Assembly (NCBI RefSeq): GCF_003285005.1
Contig: NZ_QMFA01000002.1
Coordinates: 62,001 to 126,000 of the forward strand
From: Paenibacillus sp. YN15
GTDB lineage: Bacteria > Bacillota > Bacilli > Paenibacillales > NBRC-103111
Direction: 5' to 3'
DNA: 64,000 nucleotides
Position numbers and translations under genes: made by a program. Every line of letters starts with the position of its first letter. Position 1 is the stretch's first letter. This document shows, piece after piece, positions 1 through 9,772 of the stretch. The notes under the pieces are model-generated. The model made no database searches. It was not told the origin of the DNA and saw only the letters and a program-made list of their open reading frames with translations.

Positions 1-1
1 A

Positions 2-1342
2 GATCTGACCAATATTAAATTGAAGGGCAAGGCTCCGCAAAGCGCGACGAAGAGCAAGGAAGTATTCAACATCATGCTGGCCTCGGGCAATCTGCCGGAC
101 ATCATTCACGGGCAGAAGGCAGATATCAATAAAGCGGCGCTTGACGGAGCCTTCATAGCGCTGGACGATCTGATTGACAAGCATGCTCCCCATTTGAAGC
201 AGTACATCCAGGATAATCCTTGGGTAAAGAAGGGATCGGAGGCGGCGGACGGCAAGCTTTATTTCGTGCCATATGTCAGTGAGCTGATTGCGGCGAAGGG
301 CTATTTTATCCGCAAGGATTGGCTTGATAAGCTGGGCCTGGATTATCCCAAAACCGTTGACGAGTATTACCGGGTGCTCAAGGCGTTCAAGGAGCAGGAC
401 CCGAACGGCAACGGCAAGGCAGACGAGGTGCCGTTTTTCAACCGCGGCAATTATGGAGCCATGGACTTGCTTCCATTATTCGGTGCCCGGAGCGGTTGGT
501 ACGAGAAGGACGGCAAGGTGCACTACGGCAAGTACGAGAAGGAATACGGCTACGGGATGACCCAAATTGCCAAGTGGTACAAGGAGGGTCTGATCGACAA
601 GGAAATTTTCACCCGGGGAAGCAATGCCAGAGAAGCGCTGCTCGGAAGCGATGTCGGCGGCTCGATTCACGATTATTTTGGCAGTACGGCCTCCTACAAC
701 GATTCGCTGAAGGAGAAGGTGCCGGGCATTCAACTGCTGCCCTTTGCTCCACCCGCCAATGTCAACGGCAAGGTGATGGAGGAATCGGGTGTTTACCCGC
801 TGGCCGGCATCGGCTGGGGCATATCGGCCGCCAACAAGCATCCGGTGGAGACCATCAAGTATTTTGACTTCTGGTTTACGGAGGAAGGCCGCAGACTGAA
901 CAACTTTGGACTGGAGGGCCAGCATTACACCATGAAGGACGGCAAGCCGGTTATTACCGACGCCGTGCTGAACAATCCCGTTCCGGTCAATAAGCAGATG
1001 GAGGATGTTGGCGCCCAGATTCAAATTGGTGTGCTGAACAGCCTGGATAACAATTACCAATGGATGAATCCCATAGCCCGTGAAGGCACCAAGATGTATG
1101 TGGACAATCAGTATATTGTGCCCCAATTCCCGCAACTCACCTTCACAGAGGAAGAGCAGAAGATTGTCACGCAAAAGTGGGCCTCGATTGATACGTATAT
1201 CAAGGAGACGGAACAAAGATGGATTATGGGAGCCGAACTGGTGGAGCCCAATTTCGCTAATTATATTGCCCGGTTAAAGGAGATGGGAATGGACGAGGTG
1301 CTGAAGGCATACAACGATGCCTATGGGCGTTTTGCCAAATAG
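2..1342 (+). CDS. ABC sugar importer solute-binding protein, 5' end missing
   Basis: The reading frame is open to the left window edge, so the signal peptide and N-terminus lie outside; the TTG at 20 is internal. About 446 residues remain. The pattern is that of large LplA/YtcQ-type extracellular solute-binding proteins: an SGNLPDII segment near the start, a WLDKLGLDYPKTVDEYYR helix, and the Asp/Asn-rich loop DPNGNGKADEVP typical of these proteins. It would deliver an oligosaccharide to an LplB/LplC-type permease pair encoded upstream of the window. The next gene is a secreted polysaccharide lyase, so the ligand may be its product (inference). Family certain, ligand unknown. Confidence 0.9.
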   Translation, partial: DLTNIKLKGKAPQSATKSKEVFNIMLASGNLPDIIHGQKADINKAALDGAFIALDDLIDKHAPHLKQYIQDNPWVKKGSEAADGKLYFVPYVSELIAAKGYFIRKDWLDKLGLDYPKTVDEYYRVLKAFKEQDPNGNGKADEVPFFNRGNYGAMDLLPLFGARSGWYEKDGKVHYGKYEKEYGYGMTQIAKWYKEGLIDKEIFTRGSNAREALLGSDVGGSIHDYFGSTASYNDSLKEKVPGIQLLPFAPPANVNGKVMEESGVYPLAGIGWGISAANKHPVETIKYFDFWFTEEGRRLNNFGLEGQHYTMKDGKPVITDAVLNNPVPVNKQMEDVGAQIQIGVLNSLDNNYQWMNPIAREGTKMYVDNQYIVPQFPQLTFTEEEQKIVTQKWASIDTYIKETEQRWIMGAELVEPNFANYIARLKEMGMDEVLKAYNDAYGRFAK

Positions 1343-1401
1343 CGATCCATGCTGCGTTTCCCGCCGCACCTTTAGACCGATGAAATGTCGGAGAGGCCCT
1401 C

Positions 1402-1420
1402 AAACCGGCTTTGCCGGTTT
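1402..1420 (+). other. intercistronic hairpin 1
   Basis: AAACCGGC and GCCGGTTT form an 8-bp stem with a TTT loop. No U-tract follows, so this is more likely an mRNA-stabilising or weak terminator structure behind the highly expressed binding-protein gene. Confidence 0.5.
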
Positions 1421-1494
1421 CGAGGCTTCCATAACACCATCCGGCCTGCGGCAAGGACCAGTGTTATTTCAGGGTAGCAGATCAGGTTTTACCG

Positions 1495-1524
1495 GCCTGC
1501 CGGGAGCAACCGCTCCCGGCAGGC
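1495..1524 (+). terminator. strong hairpin before lyase gene (terminator or attenuator)
   Basis: A perfect 13-bp GC-rich stem (1495-1507 with 1512-1524) encloses an AACC loop. There is no run of T after it, so full termination is doubtful. It lies 29 bases before the lyase start and probably lowers read-through from the transporter genes or protects the upstream mRNA. Confidence 0.55.
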
Positions 1525-1553
1525 TGAAACTATAGCATGAAAGGGGAAGAATT

Positions 1554-4500
1554 ATGAAAGCGATTGCAAAACGCATGCTGGCTTTATGGGCAGCTGTTGC
1601 CTTGCTAACAGGAATTGCTGCTGTACCGGTGCATCCAGGCTATGCCCTTGCCAATGGGGCGGCGGCGCCGTTGGTTTATGACCTGTTCGACAATGAACCG
1701 GCGGGTATAAAAGAGAGTGGCGGCGGATGGCAGATGACGACGGCTGTGAACGGGGAAAACACAGGAACAATCACCGTTGCCGATGTCCCCGGCGGCGGCA
1801 ACCGCAGCTTGCGGCTGGAGGATACCTACGCGGACAGCTCCATATCCCGGGGGCCTGTTGCCGTTCGCAGCTTCACCCCGCAGACGGATAGCTTTACCGT
1901 CAGCTCGCGCTTCAAATGGACACCTGTAGGTACAGGCTACAACACCTTTAATATGATGCTGTACGGGGGCAGCGATATTGCCGCGAAGCTCGCTTCCGGC
2001 ACCAGCGGACAGATGGCCATTGGCATCAACGGTTCAACGAATCTGCCGGTACCGAAGACCGGGTATTATGTGCAGCCCGAAGTGTGGTACAAAGTGACGA
2101 TGCTGGTCAATATGGATGCCAGAACCTATGATGTGGTGCTGCAAGCGGATCTCTTCGAGGGCATATCGGGAATCAATCCCTCATATAACGGAGTGCTGGA
2201 GCGGGATCAGTACCGCATGAGCGGGCTTCCCTTGTATGAAGGCTTTAACGGAAGCCAGATCAATAAGCTCCGGTTCGATACGGGCAAGAACAGCGGAATC
2301 TGGCATATTGATTTTGTCACAGTGGAGCCGGGATTGATGGAGCCGTTGCCCACTCCTGAGCCTCCTCGGCCCCCTGTTCATGAGATGCCGGAAGCAGGGG
2401 AGCTGAAGCTGGAGGCGGAGGAGGGAACCATAAGATTGCCCATGCGGGTCATGAGTGATCCGGCCGCATCGGCAGAGGCTTATATTGTGACTCCTGCGGG
2501 AACGCCACGGCTGGACGATCCGTCCCAATTGAGTCAGCCAACGGCCAAATACCGGGTGAATATTTCGGTTCCCGGCAAATATGTGCTTAAAGCGAGAGTC
2601 ATTACACCATCAGGAGGACAAAACTCGTACTATGTCTCACTGGATGGGGGGCCGGAGCAGGCTGTGAATGCGGTTGTTTCATCCGAGTGGGTGCTGCAAA
2701 CGGTAAAAACCTACCAATTGGGGGCAGGCGAGCACAGCATCGGCATCAAGCATCGGGAAATCGGGGTGAAATTCCATTATTTCCTGCTCGTTGACGAGGC
2801 CACAGCTCCCATCGGAGAATTGGTCAATCCTTATCCGGCGCCTTCTGTTACCCCTCCTCCGGAACATCCGCGACTGTTCGTCCGCGGACAGCATGTGCCG
2901 CTTATACAGGCCAATCTGGCCAAGCCGGAGATGGCCGCTGCCTGGCAGCAGATTCTCGACGATGCGGAGTATCCGACGAATGGCATTCTGCCGGAGCCTG
3001 CGCCCCAGGGCACTAACTACAATGCGGCGGTAATCCGTGCTATTCAAGCGAAGGCGCTGCTCTATCTGCTGGGAGGGAACAGCCAGACGGGCCGCGAGGC
3101 CATCGCGATGGCCCGCAATGTGTTGGCCACTGTTTCCTTTGCCAATGAAGCGGGCGCAACCCGCAATTTCGGGGAAATCATCATCACAGCGGGGATTGTC
3201 TATGACTGGTGCTACAGCTTGCTGAGCCAGGAGGATAAACAGGCGATTATCGACAAGATGGAGAGGTTTGCAACAAAAATGGAAGCGGGATATCCGCCTG
3301 TCCGGGACGGAGCCTTGACCTCCCATAGCAGTGAGGCACAGATATTAAGGGATTTGCTGGGGGCGGGGGTGGCGATCTACGACGAACAGCCGCGCATGTA
3401 TGAGATGGCCGCAGGAAGGATTTTCTCCGAATTCATTGATGCCCGCAACTTCCTCTATCCGTCCCATTATGCTCCGCAGGGGGATTCCTACGGCCATTAC
3501 CGGTATACCTGGGAAATGTTCGCCTCCTGGATTTATAACCGTATGGGCTATGGAGATCTGTTCAGCCGGGAGCAGCAGTATACGCTGTACAGTTACTTGT
3601 ACTCGCGCCGCCCGGACGGACAGCTGCTGCGTGACGGAGATTCCAATTACAGCCGGGACTTCCGCTTCGGCCAGTATTGGACGTATCCTCTGGCTCTGCT
3701 CCTAAGCGCCAATTATTATCAGGACCCTTATCTGAAAGGGGAGTTAATGCGCCAGTATCCTCTTAATGGGACTACGATTACGCCCATCAGCCCCATCTGG
3801 TTCATTCTATTCAATGATCCCGAGCTGAAGGGCCAATCCCTGGAGGATTTGCCGTTAACCCGCTACTTCGCTGAACCGGCAGGGGTGATGCTGGCCCGCA
3901 CCGGCTGGGGCGGGGGCGTGGAGTCCCCGGCGGTTGTGGCCGAGATGAAGGTTGGGGTGTACAACTACTCCAATCACCAGCATCTGGACGCAGGCCATTT
4001 CCAATTATATTACAAGGGGATTCTTGCGAATGACTCCGGCATCTACCAGGGAGTGGGCGGCGGTTATGGCTCGGCCCATGACAATAACTATAACAAGCGG
4101 ACGATTGCCCATAATTCCGTGCTTGTGTATGACCCGAATGAGCAATTTCTGATGGGCGGTTCGGGACAGCAGGTTGTCAATGACGGCGGGCAAAGGTTGC
4201 CGAACAACCGGGTGGAGCCTAAGACCCAGCAGATTCTGGAAACAAAGGGTTACCAAACCGCGGAAGTGGATGCTTACGGCTTTGGCCCCGACCCTGCGCG
4301 CCCCTTATACAGTTATTTAAAGGGGGATCTGACACAGGCTTATTCGGAGAAGGTCGAGGATTACAAACGGTCCTTCGTATTCCTCAATTTGGACCAGCCC
4401 GGCCATCCTGCCGCCCTTGTGGTATATGACACGATTACCGCAGCGAATCCCGATTTCCGTAAATATTGGCTGCTGCACAGTGTAGAGGAACCTCAGGTGA

Positions 4501-5945
4501 ACAACGGGAAGACGGTTGTTGAGCGGACGACGCAGGATTACGGGGGACGATTGATCAATGAAACGCTGCTGCCCGAGGCCGGCAATCTGCAAATGGAGAA
4601 GATAGGCGGACCAGGGCAGGAGTTTTTCGTATTCGGCCAGAACTTCGATGAAAGTCCCTATTATGCAGGACTGACCTCCGATGAAGGCAAGGGCTGGCGC
4701 ATCCAAGCTTCTCCTGTTGCTCCATCGGCCACGGATGAGTTTCTCAATGTGATGCAGGTAGCGGACGCAGGCTCTACCGGGGAGCTCTCTGCACAGCGGT
4801 TGCTGACGGACGGCATGGTCGGGGCGCGCATCGCGGACCGGCTGGTTTATTTCTCCCGTTCGGGTCAGCTCCTTGGCGATACGGTGTCCCTCAGTGTATA
4901 CGGCAGTGTCTACGATACGGCAGGAGGAGAGACGGACGGTTTTGTTGCGGATGCCAAATGGAAGGTATTGCTCACGGATATGCCCGCGGGCTATTGGCGG
5001 ATCGACCGCAATGGAGTGGAAGGGGAAGTGGAGTACGAGGTGGCTGTGGAGAGCGGGACGCTGTATTTTGAAGCGGATGAGGGCGATTACGTCATCCGCC
5101 GCTCCGGACAACGGACATTGCCGTTGCCTGAGCCTCCTGCCGGTGATACGCCGGAATCTGTACCAGATGTGACGGTTGCTATAGAAGTGGATGGGGATAT
5201 TCTGCCGCAGGCTGTAAAGCCGCAGCGGCAAGGAGATGCCATCATGGCAGCAGACCAAAGTGTATTTGCAGCAATGGGAATAACCACTAATTGGGATATG
5301 GCAACCCAAACATGGACTGCAGTCAGGGGAGGCAGTTTTGTTGCGATGACGCCTGGCTCGGCAGCGGCGGTTGCCCATGATGGAGCTTATGGGTTGGAAG
5401 CCGCCCCATACTTTGCCGCAGATCAGTTGTATGTGCCTCTGCGGGATGTGGCACAAAAACTCGGCTTCAGCTATACGTGGAACTATTATGCGCAAAAGGT
5501 GATACTGACTCCGCTGCCTGTGACCACACCGGGGGAGCATGTACGGCAGCTGGAGGTGATGGAGGTCATCTCAACCGATGATGATACAACCAATCCGTAT
5601 TATACCATTGACGGTGAAATCGTCCCCGAAAACAGATGGTCCGCCGAAGGACTGGGGAAATGGATTCGCTTCGATCTCGGCGGGGAAACGGTAATTAATG
5701 CAGTGGGGATTGCCTGGTATCAGGGCAAATCCCGCAGGAGCTATTATAAGCTTGAGGTGTCCACCGATGGCGAGAGCTGGGTGGAGATGTTCAATGGAGC
5801 GAGCAGTGGACAGACCGAGCAGCTCGAATTCCAGATGATTCCGGAAGTGTCGGCACGGTATGTCAGGATCGTGGGCTACGGCAACGATTCTTCATTATGG
5901 AACTCCATAACGGAGGTGTACATTGGAGCTCCGCAGGTACCGTAA
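1554..5945 (+). CDS. secreted heparinase II/III-family polysaccharide lyase with CuAO-N-like and F5/8-type C-terminal modules
   Basis: 1463 residues, ATG behind AAGGGGAAG. Residues 1-32 are a signal peptide. Then come a LamG-like module (about 40-255), a second beta-rich module (275-420), an alpha-helical toroid (430-750) with a Tyr/His cluster GDSYGHYRY near 642, and the heparinase II/III beta domain (780-1110) with NHQHLDAGHF near 806. Residues about 1204-1318 resemble the copper amine oxidase N-terminal-like domain of Firmicute surface proteins (VPLRDVAQKLGFSYTW), and 1329-1463 a discoidin (F5/8 C) domain. In known families such enzymes cleave uronic-acid glycans by beta-elimination. Extracellular; the terminal modules probably hold it on substrate or wall. 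The exact substrate is unknown. Confidence 0.85.
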   Translation: MKAIAKRMLALWAAVALLTGIAAVPVHPGYALANGAAAPLVYDLFDNEPAGIKESGGGWQMTTAVNGENTGTITVADVPGGGNRSLRLEDTYADSSISRGPVAVRSFTPQTDSFTVSSRFKWTPVGTGYNTFNMMLYGGSDIAAKLASGTSGQMAIGINGSTNLPVPKTGYYVQPEVWYKVTMLVNMDARTYDVVLQADLFEGISGINPSYNGVLERDQYRMSGLPLYEGFNGSQINKLRFDTGKNSGIWHIDFVTVEPGLMEPLPTPEPPRPPVHEMPEAGELKLEAEEGTIRLPMRVMSDPAASAEAYIVTPAGTPRLDDPSQLSQPTAKYRVNISVPGKYVLKARVITPSGGQNSYYVSLDGGPEQAVNAVVSSEWVLQTVKTYQLGAGEHSIGIKHREIGVKFHYFLLVDEATAPIGELVNPYPAPSVTPPPEHPRLFVRGQHVPLIQANLAKPEMAAAWQQILDDAEYPTNGILPEPAPQGTNYNAAVIRAIQAKALLYLLGGNSQTGREAIAMARNVLATVSFANEAGATRNFGEIIITAGIVYDWCYSLLSQEDKQAIIDKMERFATKMEAGYPPVRDGALTSHSSEAQILRDLLGAGVAIYDEQPRMYEMAAGRIFSEFIDARNFLYPSHYAPQGDSYGHYRYTWEMFASWIYNRMGYGDLFSREQQYTLYSYLYSRRPDGQLLRDGDSNYSRDFRFGQYWTYPLALLLSANYYQDPYLKGELMRQYPLNGTTITPISPIWFILFNDPELKGQSLEDLPLTRYFAEPAGVMLARTGWGGGVESPAVVAEMKVGVYNYSNHQHLDAGHFQLYYKGILANDSGIYQGVGGGYGSAHDNNYNKRTIAHNSVLVYDPNEQFLMGGSGQQVVNDGGQRLPNNRVEPKTQQILETKGYQTAEVDAYGFGPDPARPLYSYLKGDLTQAYSEKVEDYKRSFVFLNLDQPGHPAALVVYDTITAANPDFRKYWLLHSVEEPQVNNGKTVVERTTQDYGGRLINETLLPEAGNLQMEKIGGPGQEFFVFGQNFDESPYYAGLTSDEGKGWRIQASPVAPSATDEFLNVMQVADAGSTGELSAQRLLTDGMVGARIADRLVYFSRSGQLLGDTVSLSVYGSVYDTAGGETDGFVADAKWKVLLTDMPAGYWRIDRNGVEGEVEYEVAVESGTLYFEADEGDYVIRRSGQRTLPLPEPPAGDTPESVPDVTVAIEVDGDILPQAVKPQRQGDAIMAADQSVFAAMGITTNWDMATQTWTAVRGGSFVAMTPGSAAAVAHDGAYGLEAAPYFAADQLYVPLRDVAQKLGFSYTWNYYAQKVILTPLPVTTPGEHVRQLEVMEVISTDDDTTNPYYTIDGEIVPENRWSAEGLGKWIRFDLGGETVINAVGIAWYQGKSRRSYYKLEVSTDGESWVEMFNGASSGQTEQLEFQMIPEVSARYVRIVGYGNDSSLWNSITEVYIGAPQVP

Positions 5946-6116
5946 GGAGGGCTGGCATCCGTCCGGGGCGGAAGGCTGATGGGCACAAGTTGCCGCAGCT
6001 TGCATCATAGATCATTCCCTTCCCCGCAGGCTTCTCATAGGGACCCATGACTCACGGCCAAGCGCTGCCGATTCTGATTTGACGGAAGTTATGAAGCTTT
6101 CGTATTTATTCTGGAG

Positions 6117-6148
6117 AAATGACATGAACCTATGTCATTTCTTTTTTT
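6117..6148 (+). terminator. Rho-independent terminator
   Basis: A 9-bp stem AAATGACAT/ATGTCATTT with a GAACCT loop is followed by C and seven T. It ends the transporter-lyase transcript. Confidence 0.85.
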
Positions 6149-6895
6149 GACATATCAGTATATAATTCGGAGGAAGGAGAGCCCTTTCTCAAAGTCACAG
6201 AAAGTATATATCGGAAGCGGCAGGGCAATTGCATTAGACTTTGTACGAAACATGCCCCTATGCGTTTCTAACGTGGTTGTGCTGTGGTTTTGTTCCTTCA
6301 CAGTAGACATTTTGCGAATTTTGTCTTTCATACAGTGGACATGAGCAGAGTAGCTCTCTACTCCCCTACTTTGCTCATAAAACACAATATACGGGAAACA
6401 AACGATGTTCAACAACTATATATAGACGTGTATCCTGGAGTGACCGCTATAGCCGCAATGTCCACTTTCCAACGGACATTCGGGAAGGTTTTGTCCTTCT
6501 GACGCACACAAAAGCTGGATATGAAAATCCGGTTTCTGCGCTTCCTCTACCTTGGACTAATGCGATTGCCCTGCGGGAAGCGGCTAGACGTTCCGCTATT
6601 TTGCTCCAGAAGTCTGGAATCCCCCGCTTTTTCAGATTTAACGGATCGTGAGTCCGCGGGGGAGAAAAAAAGGTGGATTTTAGCGAAAAAGCATGGCGAA
6701 CGCGCTATTCATGAAGAAAGTCTGTCTTTCCAGAAAGCTCATCCAGCAGTTGACGGAAGAGAAGAAGCAGAGTATTCTGTTATTTGCCCGGACCGTTCCG
6801 CCAGGCTCTGCGGCTTTTTGCGTTTGGCTGATCTATCTTGAACGCCTCTTCCTGGTTTCACAATCGCGTTCACTACTTATACCACGAGCCCAGAA
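6149..6895. other. intergenic stretch with many hairpins, no convincing gene
   Basis: About 750 bases where short open frames exist but none has a ribosome site or recognisable product. It is rich in inverted repeats: AATGTCC/GGACATT at 6457-6480, TCCAGA-AG-TCTGGA at 6606-6619, and TCCCCCGC (6620-6627) pairing with GCGGGGGA (6656-6663). It may hold a structured RNA, a decayed gene or dispersed repeat elements; I cannot tell which. Confidence 0.4.
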
Positions 6896-7093
6896 TCAGC
6901 TTTCATGATTTGATTGCGGAATAGGCTTTCTAAGTATTGCCGTGAGATAGAAGAGCATAAAATAAAAGAGAAACATATTTAGCCATATTGCCCTTGCAAG
7001 AAGCCCATTATTTTTGGGTTTGTAGTGGCGCAGGGAAATAACAACTTTTGAGATAAGCAAGAATACCCACAAAATTGATATTCCAAGAGGCAA
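6896..7093 (-). CDS. small membrane protein, two predicted helices
   Basis: The frame is open from TTG 7114, but an AGGAAGG site sits just before an internal TTG at 7093, so I prefer that start (65 residues). The protein has two hydrophobic stretches, around LGISILWVFLLISKVVI and LNMFLFYFMLFYLTAI, separated by a basic loop. Family unknown. It is transcribed opposite to its neighbours and stands alone. Could be spurious. Confidence 0.35.
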   Translation of the reverse strand: MPLGISILWVFLLISKVVISLRHYKPKNNGLLARAIWLNMFLFYFMLFYLTAILRKPIPQSNHES

Positions 7094-7142
7094 AACGTTC
7101 CTTCCTATCTCCAATACCCACCGTATATGAATAGGTAATTTA

Positions 7143-7172
7143 ATAACAAAGGTGATATCTCCGTGGTATAAT
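7143..7172 (+). promoter_or_regulatory. candidate sigma-A promoter
   Basis: ATAACA (7143-7148), an 18-base spacer and a perfect TATAAT (7167-7172), 40 bases before the start of the next gene. Confidence 0.55.
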
Positions 7173-7211
7173 GGGATACTTGAACTGACAACCGTAAACC
7201 GGAGGCGAGAT

Positions 7212-7697
7212 ATGCTGACTTTTGAACAGAAACTGGCTGTACTGGATTCCTATCCCGAGCTTGAACGCAAGAGTGTGTCACTTGGCCGGGTGAACTATCA
7301 TTTTGAGGGGAGCCGCCACGACAAAAAAACCATTGCCTACCATTTACACCCGAACGGCAATGGCTTTGTATATGCAGGATTGCTGAAGGGTTATCCCGTG
7401 GACGACAAAGGGTTTGTCAATATCCGCGATTATTCCGAAGACGGGCTGCGGACATTGTTGAATGCCACGATGGCTGCGCTGGCGGCCTATGAACCCTTGG
7501 TTCCCTCCCCCAATCGAAAGAAGCGGAAAACGCAAAACAGCCGCTGGACCGATGCGGACGGAAACGGGCTGGAGCTGAAATGCGAGGATGACATGTGGTA
7601 TCTCTATGCCGGAGTGAACCTGGAGATGGCCTTCGAGACGCTGCCGGAAGCGGAGGAGTACCTGGCAGAGGAAGGTTTTGTCCGCGCTGGGGAGTAA
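7212..7697 (+). CDS. conserved hypothetical protein, 161 residues
   Basis: ATG 7212 follows GGAGGCGAGAT; the frame extends 20 codons further up but that part lacks a ribosome site and overlaps the promoter. The protein is soluble, with no signal peptide or membrane segment. It starts MLTFEQKLAVLDSYPELERK and ends in an acidic tail. It has the look of small Bacillales cytoplasmic proteins that I cannot name. Monocistronic by layout. Confidence 0.7.
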   Translation: MLTFEQKLAVLDSYPELERKSVSLGRVNYHFEGSRHDKKTIAYHLHPNGNGFVYAGLLKGYPVDDKGFVNIRDYSEDGLRTLLNATMAALAAYEPLVPSPNRKKRKTQNSRWTDADGNGLELKCEDDMWYLYAGVNLEMAFETLPEAEEYLAEEGFVRAGE

Positions 7698-8052
7698 TCC
7701 ATCAGCCTCTCATCCTGAATCGGCACATCAATGTGGCCTGCACGATCTGCTGCACCGACCGGGCAGGCCTTTGGCGTCTGAGGCAGCTCGACCTCCTGGG
7801 CGTTTTGTATTTCAACTCCTAATCTTCGACCGCCATCTCCACGAATAGTATTCTCACCCTGTACCGCGGTGACGATAGACTCCCCAGCAGCCGCATACTT
7901 TCATCTGCAATAGCCTCATTGTTTCCGCAAACCGCCTACCCCATGACAAGTATAAAGCAGAGATTAAAACAGTTAATCACAATCCGGCCAGTGGATGGCT
8001 AATTAGATGAAGGCGTATGCATTAAACTCATACGAAGCAGAAAAGAGGCGTG
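7698..8052. other. gene-poor stretch with an open minus-strand frame
   Basis: No gene with start and ribosome site is seen. On the minus strand a frame stays open for about 75 codons through 7892-7681 and reads like protein (IVTAVQGENTIRGDGGRR), but it has a stop upstream and no good start, so at most it is a remnant. Confidence 0.3.
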
Positions 8053-9516
8053 ATGCCCATGGGTTTTGAGCTTGTGGAAGCCACTATTCCGCAAATCCAG
8101 GCGGCGATGGAGTCCGGCGAATTGACCGCAAAACAGCTGGTTCTTGAGTATTACGAACGGATTGCCGATCATGATAAGAACGGTCTGACCGTCAATTCGG
8201 TGCTGGAGCTCAATCCGGATGCGCTGTTCATCGCGGAAGCGCTGGATGTGGAGCGTGCTGCGTGGGGCCCACGCGGTCCCCTGCATGGCATTCCCGTGCT
8301 GTTAAAGGACAATATTAATACCGGTGACAAAATGCATACCAGTGCAGGCTCGCTGGCTTTGGCCGATTCGTATGCGGTAGAGGATGCCTTCCTGGTGGCC
8401 AGACTGCGCGAAGCTGGAGCAATTATCATGGGTAAAGCGAATATGACGGAGTTCGCCAACTTCATGACCACCGGCATGCCTTCGGGCTACAGCTCACGCG
8501 GCGGTCAGGTGCTTAATCCGTATAACATTTCCACTCCAACGGGAGGCTCCAGCGCCGGCTCGGCTGTGGCTGTAGCCTGCAATTTCTGCACCGTGTCCGT
8601 GGGCACGGAAACCTCCGGCTCAATCCTCAATCCTGCCAATCTTGGTGGCATTGTCGGCTTCAAGCCGACTGTAGGTCTCATCAGCCGCTCTGGCATTCTG
8701 CCGTTGTCGAACACCCAGGATACCGCCGGCCCAATGGCCCGCACGGTGAGGGACGCCGTGTTGCTGCTGAATGCCTTGGCAGGGGAAGACGGCGAAGATG
8801 CCGCTACCCGTACAGCCGCCGGGAAGCGGCATACGGATTACACGGTATTCCTTAACGCTGATGGACTGCAAGGAGCACGTATCGGCATTCCCCGCGATTA
8901 CTATTTTGAGGAGCTGACGGATGAGCAGCTTGCCATCTTCAACAGCACACTGGACATGATGCGCGGACTGGGTGCAACAATCATTGATCCGGCCGACATC
9001 AGAACAGCGCGCGCGATCAAATATTCGTCCGTGGTCCTCAATGAATTCAAGGCCTCACTTGGTGCTTATCTTGCCAAACTTGGTCCTGGTGCCAAAATAC
9101 GATCGCTTAAGGATATTATCGATTTCAACCATGCCTATCCCGTGCAGACGCTGCGCTACGGGCAAACGACGCTGATCGATGCCGAATACACTACCTCCGG
9201 AACGTTTACGGAGCCGCAGTATTTGCGCGACCGGCTCACCGACCTGCGCCTCTGCAAGGAGCAGGGCATTGATGCCACGATGCGGGAGCACGGGCTGGAT
9301 GCCCTGCTGTTCCCGGCCGATTTCGGCGCCAGGATCACTTCACGTGCAGGCTATCCGTCCATCGTTGTTCCCGCCGGCTATACCTCGGCAGGTGTGCCAT
9401 TCGGCGTTGCTTTTGCCGCCAGGGCGTATGAAGAGCCGGTGTTGATCTCGCTAGCTTATGCCTTTGAACAACATCACAAAGTCCGTCGCCCGCCATCGCT
9501 GCGCAGCTTTATTTAA
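8053..9516 (+). CDS. amidase signature family hydrolase
   Basis: About 487 residues. GTG 8050, ATG 8053 and ATG 8059 are all possible; AAGAGG lies just upstream and I chose 8053. The amidase signature is complete. Counting from GTG 8050, the Ser-cisSer-Lys triad maps to Lys86 (LLKDN), Ser167 (GGSSAG) and Ser191 (ETSGSILNPA). These enzymes hydrolyse carboxamides and include GatA. A GatA role is unlikely because no gatB or gatC is adjacent and the C-terminus is of the stand-alone type. Cytoplasmic; substrate unknown. Confidence 0.88.
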   Translation: MPMGFELVEATIPQIQAAMESGELTAKQLVLEYYERIADHDKNGLTVNSVLELNPDALFIAEALDVERAAWGPRGPLHGIPVLLKDNINTGDKMHTSAGSLALADSYAVEDAFLVARLREAGAIIMGKANMTEFANFMTTGMPSGYSSRGGQVLNPYNISTPTGGSSAGSAVAVACNFCTVSVGTETSGSILNPANLGGIVGFKPTVGLISRSGILPLSNTQDTAGPMARTVRDAVLLLNALAGEDGEDAATRTAAGKRHTDYTVFLNADGLQGARIGIPRDYYFEELTDEQLAIFNSTLDMMRGLGATIIDPADIRTARAIKYSSVVLNEFKASLGAYLAKLGPGAKIRSLKDIIDFNHAYPVQTLRYGQTTLIDAEYTTSGTFTEPQYLRDRLTDLRLCKEQGIDATMREHGLDALLFPADFGARITSRAGYPSIVVPAGYTSAGVPFGVAFAARAYEEPVLISLAYAFEQHHKVRRPPSLRSFI

Positions 9517-9567
9517 TCGTTAAGGGAAAATGAAATCTTAAGCTATAGTGATAATTGGGAGGTTAAG

Positions 9568-9750
9568 ATGGAACTGACCGGGTTTGCTCCAATGGGATTG
9601 TTCATATCTTTACTATTTATTATTGTGCTGTTAGCCGTTATTTCATTGGTGATTCGCTATTCCATAGATAATTCAAAGCTTACAAGAGAAATAGTTCTCA
9701 TAAGAAAAGAACTGGAGGAAATAAAGCATCATTTTAATAAAAATAAGTAA
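9568..9750 (+). CDS. small single-span membrane protein
   Basis: 60 residues, ATG behind GGGAGGTTAAG. One transmembrane helix (about residues 10-31) is followed by a charged, probably coiled-coil tail ([18 protein letters not shown]). Same general build as many short Firmicute membrane proteins. Function unknown. It precedes a FosB gene fragment. Confidence 0.65.
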   Translation: MELTGFAPMGLFISLLFIIVLLAVISLVIRYSIDNSKLTREIVLIRKELEEIKHHFNKNK

Positions 9751-9772
9751 GGAGAAACATGGATGCAAATGT

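Noticed and set aside
4317-5540. 407-codon open frame on the minus strand
   Set aside because: It lies fully inside the lyase gene in antisense, has no ribosome site and an improbable composition; a GC-rich shadow frame.
6132-6841. Several 70-106 codon open frames
   Set aside because: No ribosome sites, mutually overlapping, and they traverse hairpins; no protein family recognised.
7824-7845. CCATCTCCACGAAT shared with 41271-41290
   Set aside because: A 14-base match without flanking similarity; probably chance.
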